NCBI GenBank assembly: GCA_023241745.1
Contig: JALQCY010000006.1
Location: 124,001-188,000 of the forward strand
Source: Isoptericola peretonis
GTDB taxonomy: Bacteria > Actinomycetota > Actinomycetes > Actinomycetales > Cellulomonadaceae
Direction: 5' to 3'
Length of the DNA: 64,000 nucleotides
Shown: positions 36,356-45,606 of the stretch, piece by piece
How the letters are laid out: every line of letters begins with the position of its first letter
Position numbering within the stretch: position 1 is the first letter of the stretch
Notes under the pieces: generated by a model
Databases searched by the model: none
What the model was told of the DNA's origin: nothing
The model's input: the letters and a program-made list of their open reading frames with translations, nothing else
Made by a program: the position numbers and the translations under genes

Positions 36356-39241
36356 TCAGGCGCGCGGCTTCTCGCGCATCTCGAAGGTCTCGATGATGTC
36401 ACCCTCGGTGACGTCGTTGAACGACCCCAGACCGATACCGCACTCGAAGCCCTCGCGGACCTCGGTGACGTCGTCCTTCTCGCGGCGCAGCGACTCGATC
36501 GTGAGGTCGTCCCCGACGATCTTGCCGGCACGCAGCACGCGCGCCTTGGTGTTGCGGCGGATGGTGCCCGACCGGATGATCGAGCCCGCGATGTTGCCGA
36601 ACTTCGAGGACCGGAAGACCTGACGGATCTCCGCGGTGCCCAGCTGGGCCTCCTCGTACTCCGGCTTGAGCATGCCCTTGAGGGCCGCCTCGACGTCCTC
36701 GATCGCCTGGTAGATGACCGAGTAGAACTTGACCTCGACGCCCTCGCGGTCCGCGAGGTCCTCGACGCGCTCGCCGAACTTCACGTTGAAGCCGATGATG
36801 ATCGCGTTGTCGACCGTGGCCAGGTTGACGTCGTTCTGCGTGATCGCACCCACACCGCGGTGGATGACGCGCAGCTGGACCTCTTCGCCGACGTCGATCT
36901 TGAGCAGCGCGTCCTCCAGTGCCTCGACGGCACCGGACACGTCGCCCTTGAGGACGAGGTTGAGGGTCTCCACCTTGCCCTGCTGAAGGGCCTGCGTGAA
37001 GTCCTCGAGGCTGATGCGCTTGCGGCGCTTGGCCAGGAGGGCGGCACGCTCGGCGGCCTCGCGCTTCTCGGCGATCTGCCGGGCGGTGCGCTCGTCCGGC
37101 GCCACCAGGAAGGTGTCACCGGCGCTCGGCACCGACGCCAGGCCGAGCACGAGTACCGGACGGGCCGGGCCCGCCTCGGTCACGGCGTTGCCGTGCTCGT
37201 CGAACATGGCGCGCACACGGCCGTGGGCCGTGCCCGCGACGATCGCGTCGCCGACGTGCAGGGTGCCGGACTGGACCAGGACGGTCGCGACGGCGCCGCG
37301 GCCCTTGTCGAGGTTGGCCTCGATGGCCACGCCGCGCGCGTCCTTGTCGGGGTTCGCCCGCAGGTCCAGCGCCGCGTCCGCCGTGAGCAGCACGGCCTCG
37401 AGCAGCTGGTCGATGCCCTGGTTCTGCTTGGCGGACACGTCGACGAACATGGTGTCGCCGCCGTACTCCTCGGCCACCAGGTTGTACTCGGTGAGCTGCT
37501 GGCGGATCTTGTCGGGGTTGGCCCCCTCCTTGTCCACCTTGTTCACCGCGACGACGATCGGCACGTTCGCGGCCTGGGCGTGGTTGAGCGCCTCGACCGT
37601 CTGCGGCATGACGCCGTCGTCGGCGGCCACGACGAGGATCGCGATGTCCGTCACCTGCGCACCACGGGCACGCATGGCGGTGAACGCCTCGTGACCCGGG
37701 GTGTCGATGAACGTGATGGCGCGGTCGACGTCCTCGTGCACGTGGCTCACCTGGTAGGCGCCGATGTGCTGGGTGATGCCACCGGCCTCGCCGGAGATCA
37801 CGTCGGTCTGGCGGATCGCGTCGAGAAGACGCGTCTTGCCGTGGTCGACGTGGCCCATGACGGTGACGACCGGGGGACGCGGCGCGAGGTCGTCGTCCGA
37901 CTCCTCGGCCTCCTCGGCCTCCAGGTCGATGTCGAAGGCCCCGAGCAGCTCCCGGTCCTCCTCCTCGGCGGAGACCATCTCGATGACGTAGCCGAGCTCG
38001 GTCGCGAGCGTGCCGAACGTGTCCTCGTCGAGCGACTGCGTCGCGGTCGCCATCTCACCGAGGTGGAACAGCACCGTGACCAGGCTGGCGGGGTTCGCGT
38101 CGATCTTGTCCGCGAAGTCGTTCAGCGACGAGCCGTGCCGCAGGCGGACGACGGTGGAACCGTTGCCGCGCGGGACCTGCACGCCGCCGAGCGACGGCGC
38201 CTGCATCTGCTCGAACTCCTGGCGCTTCGCCCGCTTCGACTTGCGCCCGCGGACGGGACGCCCGCCGGCACGACCGAAAGCACCCTGCGTGGAGCCGCGC
38301 CCGGCGCCACCACGACCACCGGGACGGCCGGCGAAGCCGCCGCCACCACCGGGACGGAAGCCACCGCCACCGCCGGGGCCGCCACCGGGACCGCCACCGC
38401 GGCCACCACGGCCACCGCCGGCGGGCGCCGGCCGCTCGCCGGGACGCGGCATCGAGGTCTTGCCCGGCATCATGCCCGGGTTCGGGCGCGGACCGCCGGG
38501 ACGCGGCGCGGCCGGGCGCGGACCGCCCGGACGGGGGCCGCCGGGACGGGGACCGCCGGGACGCTCGCCCGTGCGCTCGGTCGCCGCGGCGTCGCCGCCG
38601 CGGTCGGGGCGCTGGCCGGGACGCGGCATGCCCTGGCTGGACGCGAACGGGTTGTTGCCCGGACGCGGGCCGCCGCCACCGGGGCGCTGCCCCTGACGCG
38701 GCATGCCCTGGCTGGACGCGAACGGGTTGTTGCCCGGACGCGGCGCGCGGCCACCCTTCTGGTCCCGCTGGTCGCGCTGCTCGCGCGCGGCGGGGGCAGG
38801 CTTCGGCGCCGCGGGACGCGGGCCGGGCGTGGGGGCACCGGGGCGCGTGCCGGCGGCCTTGGCCGCGGCAGGCTCGGCCGGGGCCGAAGGGGCCGGGGTC
38901 GACGGCGCGGAAGGCGTCGCGTCCGCCGCCGGGGCGGCGGGCGTCTCGGCCTGGGGCGCGGGGGCGGGGGCGGCCTTCGCCGCAGCGGGCTTGGGAGCAG
39001 GCTTCGCCGGAGCGGCCTTCTGCTCGGGGCGCGGCGTCGGAGCCTTCGGCTCAGCGGCCTTGGCACCCGAGGACGCGGGAGCCGCGTCCTTGTACTTGTC
39101 GCGCATCGCTCGCTCGACCGGTGCCTCGAGCGTCGAGGACGCCGACCGGACGAACTCGCCCGCCGACTTCAGGTCGGCGAGCAGGGTCTTGCTCTCCACC
39201 CCGAGCTGCTTGGCCAGCTCGTGAACGCGGATCTTCGCCAC
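36356..39241 (-). CDS. infB: Translation initiation factor IF-2
   Basis: GTPase of 961 residues that places initiator tRNA on the 30S subunit. An IF2_N domain opens the protein (KIRVHELAKQLGVESKTLL). A long Ala/Pro/Gly/Arg-rich linker to about residue 360 contains a 25-residue tandem repeat, a second IF2_N-like module near 370-420, and the G domain with GHVDHGKT at about residue 462, DTPGHEA and NKVDK. Domains II to IV follow and end in MREKPRA. The GTG at 39241 is preceded by AGGAGA. The linker is longer than in E. coli IF-2, which is common in actinobacteria. It follows ylxR and precedes rbfA. Confidence 0.96.
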   Translation of the reverse strand: MAKIRVHELAKQLGVESKTLLADLKSAGEFVRSASSTLEAPVERAMRDKYKDAAPASSGAKAAEPKAPTPRPEQKAAPAKPAPKPAAAKAAPAPAPQAETPAAPAADATPSAPSTPAPSAPAEPAAAKAAGTRPGAPTPGPRPAAPKPAPAAREQRDQRDQKGGRAPRPGNNPFASSQGMPRQGQRPGGGGPRPGNNPFASSQGMPRPGQRPDRGGDAAATERTGERPGGPRPGGPRPGGPRPAAPRPGGPRPNPGMMPGKTSMPRPGERPAPAGGGRGGRGGGPGGGPGGGGGFRPGGGGGFAGRPGGRGGAGRGSTQGAFGRAGGRPVRGRKSKRAKRQEFEQMQAPSLGGVQVPRGNGSTVVRLRHGSSLNDFADKIDANPASLVTVLFHLGEMATATQSLDEDTFGTLATELGYVIEMVSAEEEDRELLGAFDIDLEAEEAEESDDDLAPRPPVVTVMGHVDHGKTRLLDAIRQTDVISGEAGGITQHIGAYQVSHVHEDVDRAITFIDTPGHEAFTAMRARGAQVTDIAILVVAADDGVMPQTVEALNHAQAANVPIVVAVNKVDKEGANPDKIRQQLTEYNLVAEEYGGDTMFVDVSAKQNQGIDQLLEAVLLTADAALDLRANPDKDARGVAIEANLDKGRGAVATVLVQSGTLHVGDAIVAGTAHGRVRAMFDEHGNAVTEAGPARPVLVLGLASVPSAGDTFLVAPDERTARQIAEKREAAERAALLAKRRKRISLEDFTQALQQGKVETLNLVLKGDVSGAVEALEDALLKIDVGEEVQLRVIHRGVGAITQNDVNLATVDNAIIIGFNVKFGERVEDLADREGVEVKFYSVIYQAIEDVEAALKGMLKPEYEEAQLGTAEIRQVFRSSKFGNIAGSIIRSGTIRRNTKARVLRAGKIVGDDLTIESLRREKDDVTEVREGFECGIGLGSFNDVTEGDIIETFEMREKPRA
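38621..38743. repeat. 48-bp direct repeat inside infB
   Basis: Two identical 48-bp blocks (38621-38668 and 38696-38743) at a 75-bp period, that is, 25 codons in frame. Each encodes the PRPGNNPFASSQGMPR module of the IF-2 linker. Confidence 0.85.
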
Positions 39242-39428
39242 ATCTCTCCTGTCTCGGCCCCCCTGCGAGACAGGCAGGACCGTCGTTAGTACCGAGTACT
39301 CATCGCACGGAACTCATCGGGTGCCCATCGGCTTCTGACCCGCTTCCTTGTCGACATCGCGGTGGTGCGGCCGAGCATGCTCGGTCGCGAAGGCCCGGCC
39401 GCCGGGTGGCGGCACGAGCCGGAGGGAC
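39242..39428 (-). other. ylxR-infB gap
   Basis: 187 bases with no gene. It contains a TACTAA-like hexamer about 45 bases before the infB start that could be an internal promoter, and the infB ribosome-binding site AGGAGA. Confidence 0.35.
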
Positions 39429-39773
39429 TCAACGGTCCGACTGCTCCAGGTGGTCCCGGACGCCCGAGAGGTCGAGGGGACCCGTGACGCGCAGTGCGCG
39501 CGGCACGGCCCGACGACGCTCGGCGAGCGCCAGGCAGGCGGACGTCGGATGGATCCAGGCGCCACGCCCCGGCAGACACCCTCGCACGTCGACCGCGAGG
39601 AGTCCCTCGCGTCCCGACGGCTCGAGCACCAGCCGCAGGAGAGCGGACCGCTGGTCACGCTCCCTGCACCCGACGCACGTGCGTACCGGTCCGGTGCATC
39701 CCGGCGCGGTACATGGGGAGGTCGAGGGCTGGGCGCGTGGCCCGGTCCCCGACAGTCTAGCGCGACGACCCAC
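39429..39773 (-). CDS. ylxR: YlxR-family (DUF448) RNA-binding protein
   Basis: Small YlxR-fold protein, in other species an RNA-binding regulator that can bind RNase P RNA. The signature VRTCVGCRERDQRSALLRLV and the later GRGAWIHPTSACLALAERRR are diagnostic. The start is uncertain. I used the GTG at 39773 (114 residues), but the frame is open to an ATG at 39824 that would overlap nusA, and the conserved core starts about 35 residues later with no in-frame start codon nearby. It lies between nusA and infB, its conserved place. Confidence 0.8.
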   Translation of the reverse strand: MGRRARLSGTGPRAQPSTSPCTAPGCTGPVRTCVGCRERDQRSALLRLVLEPSGREGLLAVDVRGCLPGRGAWIHPTSACLALAERRRAVPRALRVTGPLDLSGVRDHLEQSDR

Positions 39774-39789
39774 GTGCCGTGACCGGCCT

Positions 39790-40857
39790 TCAGCCGGCGG
39801 CCCCGCGGGACACCGCGGCGCCACCTGCGTCGTCGCCCTCGGCGGCGCCCCCGGCAGGGGCTGCCTCGTCGGAGCGGATGTCGATCCGCCACCCCGTCAG
39901 CTTCGCGGCGAGGCGGGCGTTCTGTCCCTCCTTGCCGATCGCGAGGGACAGCTGGTAGTCCGGCACGACGGCCCGCGCGGCCTTCGCGTCCGCGTCGACC
40001 ACGGTGACCGAGCTCACACGCGCCGGCGACAGCGCGTTGGCCACGAAGCGGGCCGGGTCGTCGCTGTGGTCGACGATGTCGATCTTCTCCCCGTGCAGCT
40101 CCGCCATGACGGCGCGCACGCGGGCGCCCACCGGGCCGATGCAGGCGCCCTTGGCGTTGAGGCCGGCGACCTTCGACCGGACGGCCACCTTGGAGCGGTG
40201 ACCGGCCTCGCGGGCGATGGCCGTGATCTCCACGGCCCCGTCGGCGATCTCCGGCACCTCGAGCTCGAAGAGCTTCCGGACGAGGCCGGGGTGCGTGCGG
40301 CTCAGCACCACCTGCGCGCCCTTCGTGCCGCGGGACACCTCGACCACGTACGCGCGCAGCCGCTCGCCGTGCACGTACTCCTCGGTGGGCACCTGCTCGT
40401 GCGGGGGCAGCACGGCCTCCGTGCCCCCCACGTCCACCAGCACGACGCGCGGGTCGCGCCCCTGCTGGATGACGCCGGCGAGGACCTCGCCCTCCTTGCC
40501 GCGGAACATGCCGAGCACCTGGTCGTCCTCGGCGTCGCGCAGCCGCTGGACGATCACCTGGCGGGCCGTGGCGGTCGCGATCCGGCCGAAGTCGGCCGGC
40601 GTGTGGTCGAACTCCGGGCCCAGCTCGATCGTGGGCCGCGCCTCCGGGTCCTCGGGGTCGGGGGTGCGGATCTCCTCGCGGGCCCACACCGTGACGTGGC
40701 CGGACTTGCGGTCCACCTCGACACGCGCGCGCTGGTAGGCGTCGGGGGTCCGGTGGTAGGCCGACAGCAGGGCCTGCTCGATGGCCTCCACGAGGACGTC
40801 GAGGCTGATGTCCCGCTCCCGCTCCAGCAGCCGAAGCGTGCTCATGTCGATGTCCAT
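39790..40857 (-). CDS. nusA: Transcription termination/antitermination factor NusA
   Basis: A 355-residue factor that binds RNA polymerase and modulates pausing, termination and antitermination. The N-terminal domain starts MDIDMSTLRLLERERDISLD. The S1 domain (about 125-200) is followed by two KH domains, with GACIGPVGARVRAVMAEL and QLSLAIGKEGQNARLAAKL as their GxxG-containing loops. An Ala/Gly-rich tail replaces the acidic repeats of enterobacterial NusA. A GAGGAGGG box precedes the ATG. It is two bases downstream of rimP, the classic rimP-nusA pair. Confidence 0.96.
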   Translation of the reverse strand: MDIDMSTLRLLERERDISLDVLVEAIEQALLSAYHRTPDAYQRARVEVDRKSGHVTVWAREEIRTPDPEDPEARPTIELGPEFDHTPADFGRIATATARQVIVQRLRDAEDDQVLGMFRGKEGEVLAGVIQQGRDPRVVLVDVGGTEAVLPPHEQVPTEEYVHGERLRAYVVEVSRGTKGAQVVLSRTHPGLVRKLFELEVPEIADGAVEITAIAREAGHRSKVAVRSKVAGLNAKGACIGPVGARVRAVMAELHGEKIDIVDHSDDPARFVANALSPARVSSVTVVDADAKAARAVVPDYQLSLAIGKEGQNARLAAKLTGWRIDIRSDEAAPAGGAAEGDDAGGAAVSRGAAG

Positions 40858-40859
40858 CG

Positions 40860-41453
40860 TCAGCCCTCCTCGTGACGGGCGGTGCCCGTGGTGTCGTCCT
40901 GCCGGGCGTCGCCCGGGTCCGTGTCTGTCTCGCCCGTCGCCGCGTCGTCGATCCGCTTGAGCTCGACCTCGATCTTGCCCTTGCGCACGTCGGCGACCGC
41001 CAGGCGGGTGCCGTCCTCCAGCACGAGCCACGGCCCGCCGTCCGCGCCGGCCACGTCGTCGACGTCGGTCAGCCGGCCGCTCGTCGTGCCGCCGTCCCGC
41101 AGCTGCAGCACGACGAGGCGGCCCCGGGCGCGCCGGAAGTGGCGCAGCTCGGTCAGCGGCCGGGACGTGCCGGGGGTCGAGGTCTCGAGCGTGTAGGCAC
41201 CGGGCACCACGTCGTCGGCGTCCAGCGCCGCGGAGATCGCTCGCGCCACCTCGCCCAGCGTGTCGGAGTCGAGGCTGCCCACGGCGTCCTCGGGCAGGTC
41301 CACCGTGATGCGCACGACGGACTTCGCGCCGGCCTGCGTCACGACCACGTCCTCGAGGAACAGGCCGGCGGCGTCGACCGCGGGGGCGACGACCCGCCGC
41401 ACCGCCTCGGACCTCGCCCCGGCTGCCGTCGTGCGGCCGTGCTGCGCTGCCAT
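40860..41453 (-). CDS. rimP: Ribosome maturation factor RimP
   Basis: A 197-residue 30S assembly factor. The N-terminal domain shows VAPAVDAAGLFLEDVVVTQA and VRITVDLPED. The conserved YTLETSTPGTSRPLTELRHF segment marks the family's SPG(L/I)xRPL motif, here as a T-for-S variant. A C-terminal SH3-like domain and an Asp/Thr-rich tail follow. A GGGAGG box lies upstream of the ATG at 41453. It heads the rimP-nusA-ylxR-infB operon; the promoter should lie in the 190-base gap shared with the divergent lipoprotein gene. Confidence 0.94.
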   Translation of the reverse strand: MAAQHGRTTAAGARSEAVRRVVAPAVDAAGLFLEDVVVTQAGAKSVVRITVDLPEDAVGSLDSDTLGEVARAISAALDADDVVPGAYTLETSTPGTSRPLTELRHFRRARGRLVVLQLRDGGTTSGRLTDVDDVAGADGGPWLVLEDGTRLAVADVRKGKIEVELKRIDDAATGETDTDPGDARQDDTTGTARHEEG

Positions 41454-41643
41454 CGCTGCCTCCCGTGGGTCACGTCGTGGAACTGCCGTGTGCTCCCGCG
41501 CCGGGACGTCCCGCGGCCGGTGTGTCGTTGTGTGCAGCGTCCAGCGTAACGAACGACCGGCCCGGCTCGCGCCGCGCGGCATGGTGCACCGGGCGGAGGA
41601 ACGTCACACCGGCGTGTCCGCGCGCGTGGCATCATCGGCCACG

Positions 41644-42774
41644 ATGGAACCGCACCCTGCCCCCGCCGCCGTGCTCGCCGTGGCCGAGCCCGCCTCTCGC
41701 CGTCGCCGCCGAGCGGCAGCGGCCGGCGCGGTCCTCGCCGCCGGGCTGCTGGCGGGCTGCGGCGTCCGGCTGGAGGCGCCGCCCGCGGCCGAGCCCGTAC
41801 CGGACGCCCTCGAGGTGGTGCGGCGCACGGCCGTCTCGGACGCGCTGCTCGTGGCCGACGGGGCCGAGGCAGCGCTCGAGGAGGTGCCCGTCGAGCGCGA
41901 GCGCCTCGTCGACGAGCTGACCCGGATCGTGGCGGCCTCGCGCGAGCAGGCGGAGGCGCTGGGCGGGGAGTACGACTCCGGTCTCGCGACCGACGAACCG
42001 ACGAGCTCGCAGTCCTCGGCCTCGGGCAGGGTCTCCCCGCCCGAGGTGGTCCAGGCCCTCGACGACGCCGCCGCCCGGTCGCGGACGGCGGCCGGCACCA
42101 CGTCCGACGGCCCGCTGGCGCGGCTGCTCGCGTCGATCGGGGCGGCACAGACGGTCTCGGGCGAGCGCCTCGCCCGGCTCGTCGACGTCGACGGTCCCGA
42201 CATGGCGGCTCCCCGCGTGCCGCTGCCCGCCGGGACGGACGGTGGGACGGGGGGCGGCTCCCCCTCCCCCAGCGGGTCCGCCGGCGACGACGGGGATGCC
42301 GGCGACGACGGCGAGGGCGAGGACGACGAGCGGGTGCCCGAGGGGCTCACCGCCCGCGACCTGAGCACCCTCGTGGTGTCCGAGGACGCGACCCGCTACG
42401 CCCTGCAGCTGCGGGCCGCGATCGGCAAGGGCGACGAGCGCGCGCGGCTCCTCGACCGCGTCGCCCAGCACGCGCAGCGGGCCGACGGGTGGGCGGCGGT
42501 CGCGGGCACCCAGGGCACGGAGCAGGACCCGCGCCGCCCCGCCTACGAGGTGCCCCGCGTCGGCGAGCTGGACGACGAGGCCCTGGTGCTCGACCTGGAG
42601 GACGACCTCGCCACCGACTACGCGACCCTCGTGGGCACGACGGCCGCCGGCACGCGGGGCGTGCTCGTCGACCTGCTCGTCGACGCCGCGCTGACGCTCG
42701 ACGACTGGGGCGCCGAGCCGGAGCCCTTCCCCGGCCTGCCGGAGCAGGGCGAGGAAGGGTCCGGCGACTCCTAG
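41644..42774 (+). CDS. DUF4439-type lipoprotein
   Basis: A 376-residue predicted lipoprotein. An Arg-rich n-region and hydrophobic stretch end in the lipobox LLAGC with Cys39 as the lipidation site. A helical middle region, a Gly/Asp-rich low-complexity linker (about 195-235), and a C-terminal ferritin-like helical domain follow, starting around LSTLVVSEDATRYALQLRAA and matching what I recall as DUF4439. No catalytic residues are evident. It is divergent from rimP and convergent with proS; the two stop codons share the tetranucleotide CTAG at 42771-42774. Confidence 0.82.
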   Translation: MEPHPAPAAVLAVAEPASRRRRRAAAAGAVLAAGLLAGCGVRLEAPPAAEPVPDALEVVRRTAVSDALLVADGAEAALEEVPVERERLVDELTRIVAASREQAEALGGEYDSGLATDEPTSSQSSASGRVSPPEVVQALDDAAARSRTAAGTTSDGPLARLLASIGAAQTVSGERLARLVDVDGPDMAAPRVPLPAGTDGGTGGGSPSPSGSAGDDGDAGDDGEGEDDERVPEGLTARDLSTLVVSEDATRYALQLRAAIGKGDERARLLDRVAQHAQRADGWAAVAGTQGTEQDPRRPAYEVPRVGELDDEALVLDLEDDLATDYATLVGTTAAGTRGVLVDLLVDAALTLDDWGAEPEPFPGLPEQGEEGSGDS

Positions 42775-44585
42775 CGGGTCCGGTCGGCGAGCAGCGCCTC
42801 CACGCGCTCGGTCACCGCTCGCGCCGCGTCGGCCACCGGCACCTGCTCCGACGCGCCGGCGCGCGGGCGCACCTCGACGACGCCGTCGGCCAGGCCGCGG
42901 CCGACGACCACGAGCAGCGGCACGCCGAACAGCTCCGCGTCGGCGAACTTCACGCCGGGCGACACCTTGGGACGGTCGTCGTAGATCACCTCGACGCCGG
43001 CGTCGACCAGCTCCGCGACGAGCTTCTCGGCCGCGTCGAACACCTCGGTGCCCTTGCCGGTCGCGACGACGTGCACGTGGGCAGGGGCCACCTGGGCCGG
43101 CCAGGCGAGCCCCTTGTCGTCGTGGTTCGCCTCGGCGATCGCGGCGACCGCACGCGTGACGCCCACCCCGTAGGAGCCCATCGTCACGGTGACGGCCTTG
43201 CCGTTCTCGTCCAGCACCTTGAGGTCGAGCGCCTCGGCGAACTTCCGTCCGAGCTGGAACACGTGCCCCATCTCGATGCCGCGGGCGGTCTCGAGGATGC
43301 CGTCGCCGTTCGGGCACGGGTCGCCCGGCCAGACCTCGGCCACCTCGATCGTGCCGTCCGCGGTGAAGTCGCGGCCTGCGACGAGGTCGAGCACGTGCCG
43401 GCCCGGACGATCGGCGCCGGTCACCCAGCGGGTGCCCTCGACGACGCGGGGGTCGAGCAGGTAGCGGACCTTCGCCGGCTTGTCCTCGCCCAGCGCGCCG
43501 GGGCCGATGTAGCCCTTGGCCAGGTCCGGGCGGGCGGCGAAGTCCTCGTCGCCGAACGGCGTGAACTCGGCCGGGTAGAACGCGGCCTCCATGCGCTTGA
43601 CGTCCACCTCGCGGTCGCCGGGCACGCCGATCGCGACGGCCTCGGTCGTGCCGTCGGGGTGGTCCAGCCGGAACAGGACGTTCTTGAGCGTGTCCCCCGC
43701 CGCCCACGGCCGGTCGTCGCGCGGGAACCGCTCGTTGAGGTGGTCGACCAGGGAGTCGATGGTCGGGGTGCCCGGGGTCTCCTCGACGTGCGCCTCGGTG
43801 GTGCCCTCGAACGGGACCGGGTCGGGCACGGGGGCACGGGCGGCCTCGACGTTCGCGGCGTAGCCGCAGGCCTTGCACTCGACGTACGTGTCCTCGCCGA
43901 TCGGCGACTTGGCGAGGAACTCCTCCGACTTCGACCCGCCCATCGCTCCGGCGTGGGCGGAGACGATGACGTACTCGAAGCCGAAGCGGTCGAAGATGCG
44001 CTGGTAGGCGGCGCGGTGCTTGGCGTAGCTCGCGTCCAGGCCCGCGTCGTCGATGTCGAAGGAGTACGAGTCCTTCATGATGAACTCGCGCCCCCGGATG
44101 AGGCCCGCGCGGGGGCGCGCCTCGTCGCGGTACTTGGTCTGGATCTGGTACAGCGCCAGGGGAAGGTCCTTGTACGACGAGTACAGGTCCTTGACCAGGA
44201 GGGTGAACATCTCCTCGTGCGTGGGCGCGAGGAGGTAGTCGGCCTCCTTGCGGTCCTGCAGGCGGAAGAGGTTGGGGCCGTACTCGGTCCAGCGACCGGA
44301 GGCCTCGTAGGGCTCGCGCGGCAGCAGCGCCGGGAAGTGCACCTCCTGCGCACCGATCGCCTGCATCTCCTCGCGCACCACGGCCTCGACCTTGGCGAGG
44401 ACCCGCAGTCCGAGCGGCAGCCAGGTGTAGATGCCGGGGGCCGCGCGACGGATGTAGCCGGCGCGGACGAGGAGCCGGTGGCTCGCGACCTCGGCGTCGG
44501 CCGGGTCCTCGCGCAGGGTGCGGACGAAGAGCTGGGACAGGCGGAGCAGGTCGCCCTGAGGCTGACGGGCGGACGCGATCGACAT
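42771..44585 (-). CDS. proS: Prolyl-tRNA synthetase
   Basis: Bacterial-type class II synthetase of 604 residues. The motifs seen are RLLVRAGYIRRAAPGIYTWLPLG in the motif 1 region, FRDEARPR-like YRDEARPRAGLIRGREFIMKD (motif 2) and TMGSYGVGVTRAVAAIAEA (motif 3). An insertion (editing, INS) domain lies between motifs 2 and 3, and a C-terminal anticodon domain follows. The ATG at 44585 follows a TAGGCT box by 7 bases, a leaderless arrangement. It is divergent from fpg. Confidence 0.96.
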   Translation of the reverse strand: MSIASARQPQGDLLRLSQLFVRTLREDPADAEVASHRLLVRAGYIRRAAPGIYTWLPLGLRVLAKVEAVVREEMQAIGAQEVHFPALLPREPYEASGRWTEYGPNLFRLQDRKEADYLLAPTHEEMFTLLVKDLYSSYKDLPLALYQIQTKYRDEARPRAGLIRGREFIMKDSYSFDIDDAGLDASYAKHRAAYQRIFDRFGFEYVIVSAHAGAMGGSKSEEFLAKSPIGEDTYVECKACGYAANVEAARAPVPDPVPFEGTTEAHVEETPGTPTIDSLVDHLNERFPRDDRPWAAGDTLKNVLFRLDHPDGTTEAVAIGVPGDREVDVKRMEAAFYPAEFTPFGDEDFAARPDLAKGYIGPGALGEDKPAKVRYLLDPRVVEGTRWVTGADRPGRHVLDLVAGRDFTADGTIEVAEVWPGDPCPNGDGILETARGIEMGHVFQLGRKFAEALDLKVLDENGKAVTVTMGSYGVGVTRAVAAIAEANHDDKGLAWPAQVAPAHVHVVATGKGTEVFDAAEKLVAELVDAGVEVIYDDRPKVSPGVKFADAELFGVPLLVVVGRGLADGVVEVRPRAGASEQVPVADAARAVTERVEALLADRTR

Positions 44586-44592
44586 GGGCGCA

Positions 44593-44598
44593 AGCCTA
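44593..44598 (-). promoter_or_regulatory. Probable leaderless -10 box for proS
   Basis: TAGGCT on the minus strand, 7 bases before the proS ATG. Confidence 0.6.
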
Positions 44599-44684
44599 GC
44601 GGCGTGGCGGGCCTGCCCCATCCGCCCGATCCGCACGGCGGCCCACGCCTGGTCGAGGCCGGGCCCTGCTGGCAGCATGGCCGC

Positions 44685-45587
44685 ATGCCCGAGCTTCCCG
44701 AGGTGCAGGCGCTGGCGGAGTTCCTCGACACGCGCGCGGCCGGCCACGCGGTCGCGGCCGCCGACGTCGCGGCGATCGCCGCCCTCAAGACGTTCGACCC
44801 GCCGGTGTCCGCCCTCGTCGGGCGCACGGTCGCCGGCGTGACCCGGCACGGCAAGTGGATCGACCTCGTGACCGTCACGGACGACGGGCGGACCGACGAC
44901 GAGGTCCACCTCCTGTTCCACCTCTCGCGCGGCGGCTGGGCGCGCTGGTCCGACCAGGCGCCCACGACCCCGGTCCGCCCGCGCATGGGCGGCTCCTCCC
45001 GCGGGGCCGCCCTGGCGCTGCGCGTGCGGCTCGACGACGGCGCGGGCTTCGACCTCACCGAGGCCGGCACGCGCAAGCGCCTGGCGGTGCACGTGGTGCG
45101 CGACCCGCAGGAGGTGGAGCAGGTCGCCACGCTCGGGGTGGACCCGCTCTCGGACGACTTCACGCCGGACACGCTCGCCGCGCTGATGCGGACCCGGAAC
45201 CAGCAGGTCAAGGGCCTGCTGCGCGACCAGCGCGCGATCGCCGGGATCGGCAACGCCTACTCCGACGAGATCCTGCACGTGGCGCGGACGTCGCCCTTCA
45301 AGCTCACCCGGTCCTTCACCGACGACGAGGTCGCGGCGCTGCACGACGCGATCGTGGCGACCCTGCGCGACGCCGTCGCGGCGTCCTCGGGCAAGCCCGC
45401 CAAGGAGCTCAAGGACGCCAAGCGCCGCGGCATGCGGGTGCACGGCCGCACGGGCGAGGCCTGTCCCGTCTGCGGCGACGTGGTCCGCGAGGTCAGCTTC
45501 GCCGACCGGTCGCTGCAGTACTGCGCCACGTGCCAGACGGGCGGGCAGGTGCTCGCCGACCGCCGGATGTCGCGACTGCTCAAGTAG
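44685..45587 (+). CDS. Fpg/Nei-family DNA-formamidopyrimidine glycosylase
   Basis: A 300-residue bifunctional DNA glycosylase. It starts MPELPEV, giving Pro2 (nucleophile after Met removal) and Glu3, with Lys57 in RHGKWIDL. The helix-two-turn-helix region includes LLRDQRAIAGIGNAYSDEIL. The zinc finger is CPVCG and CATCQ near the C-terminus. The MPELPE start resembles Fpg, which excises 8-oxoguanine and formamidopyrimidines, but the GKPAKELKDAKRRGMRVHG segment marks an actinobacterial branch whose lesion preference is uncertain. This is the second family member in the window after nei2. Confidence 0.9.
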   Translation: MPELPEVQALAEFLDTRAAGHAVAAADVAAIAALKTFDPPVSALVGRTVAGVTRHGKWIDLVTVTDDGRTDDEVHLLFHLSRGGWARWSDQAPTTPVRPRMGGSSRGAALALRVRLDDGAGFDLTEAGTRKRLAVHVVRDPQEVEQVATLGVDPLSDDFTPDTLAALMRTRNQQVKGLLRDQRAIAGIGNAYSDEILHVARTSPFKLTRSFTDDEVAALHDAIVATLRDAVAASSGKPAKELKDAKRRGMRVHGRTGEACPVCGDVVREVSFADRSLQYCATCQTGGQVLADRRMSRLLK

Positions 45588-45606
45588 CGCCGGCGAGCGA
45601 TCCGGG

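Noticed and set aside
36107..39289. Long plus-strand frame opposite rbfA and infB, with Gly/Arg/Thr repeats
   Set aside because: The repeats mirror the Pro/Gly/Arg-rich IF-2 linker on the coding strand; there is no independent support.
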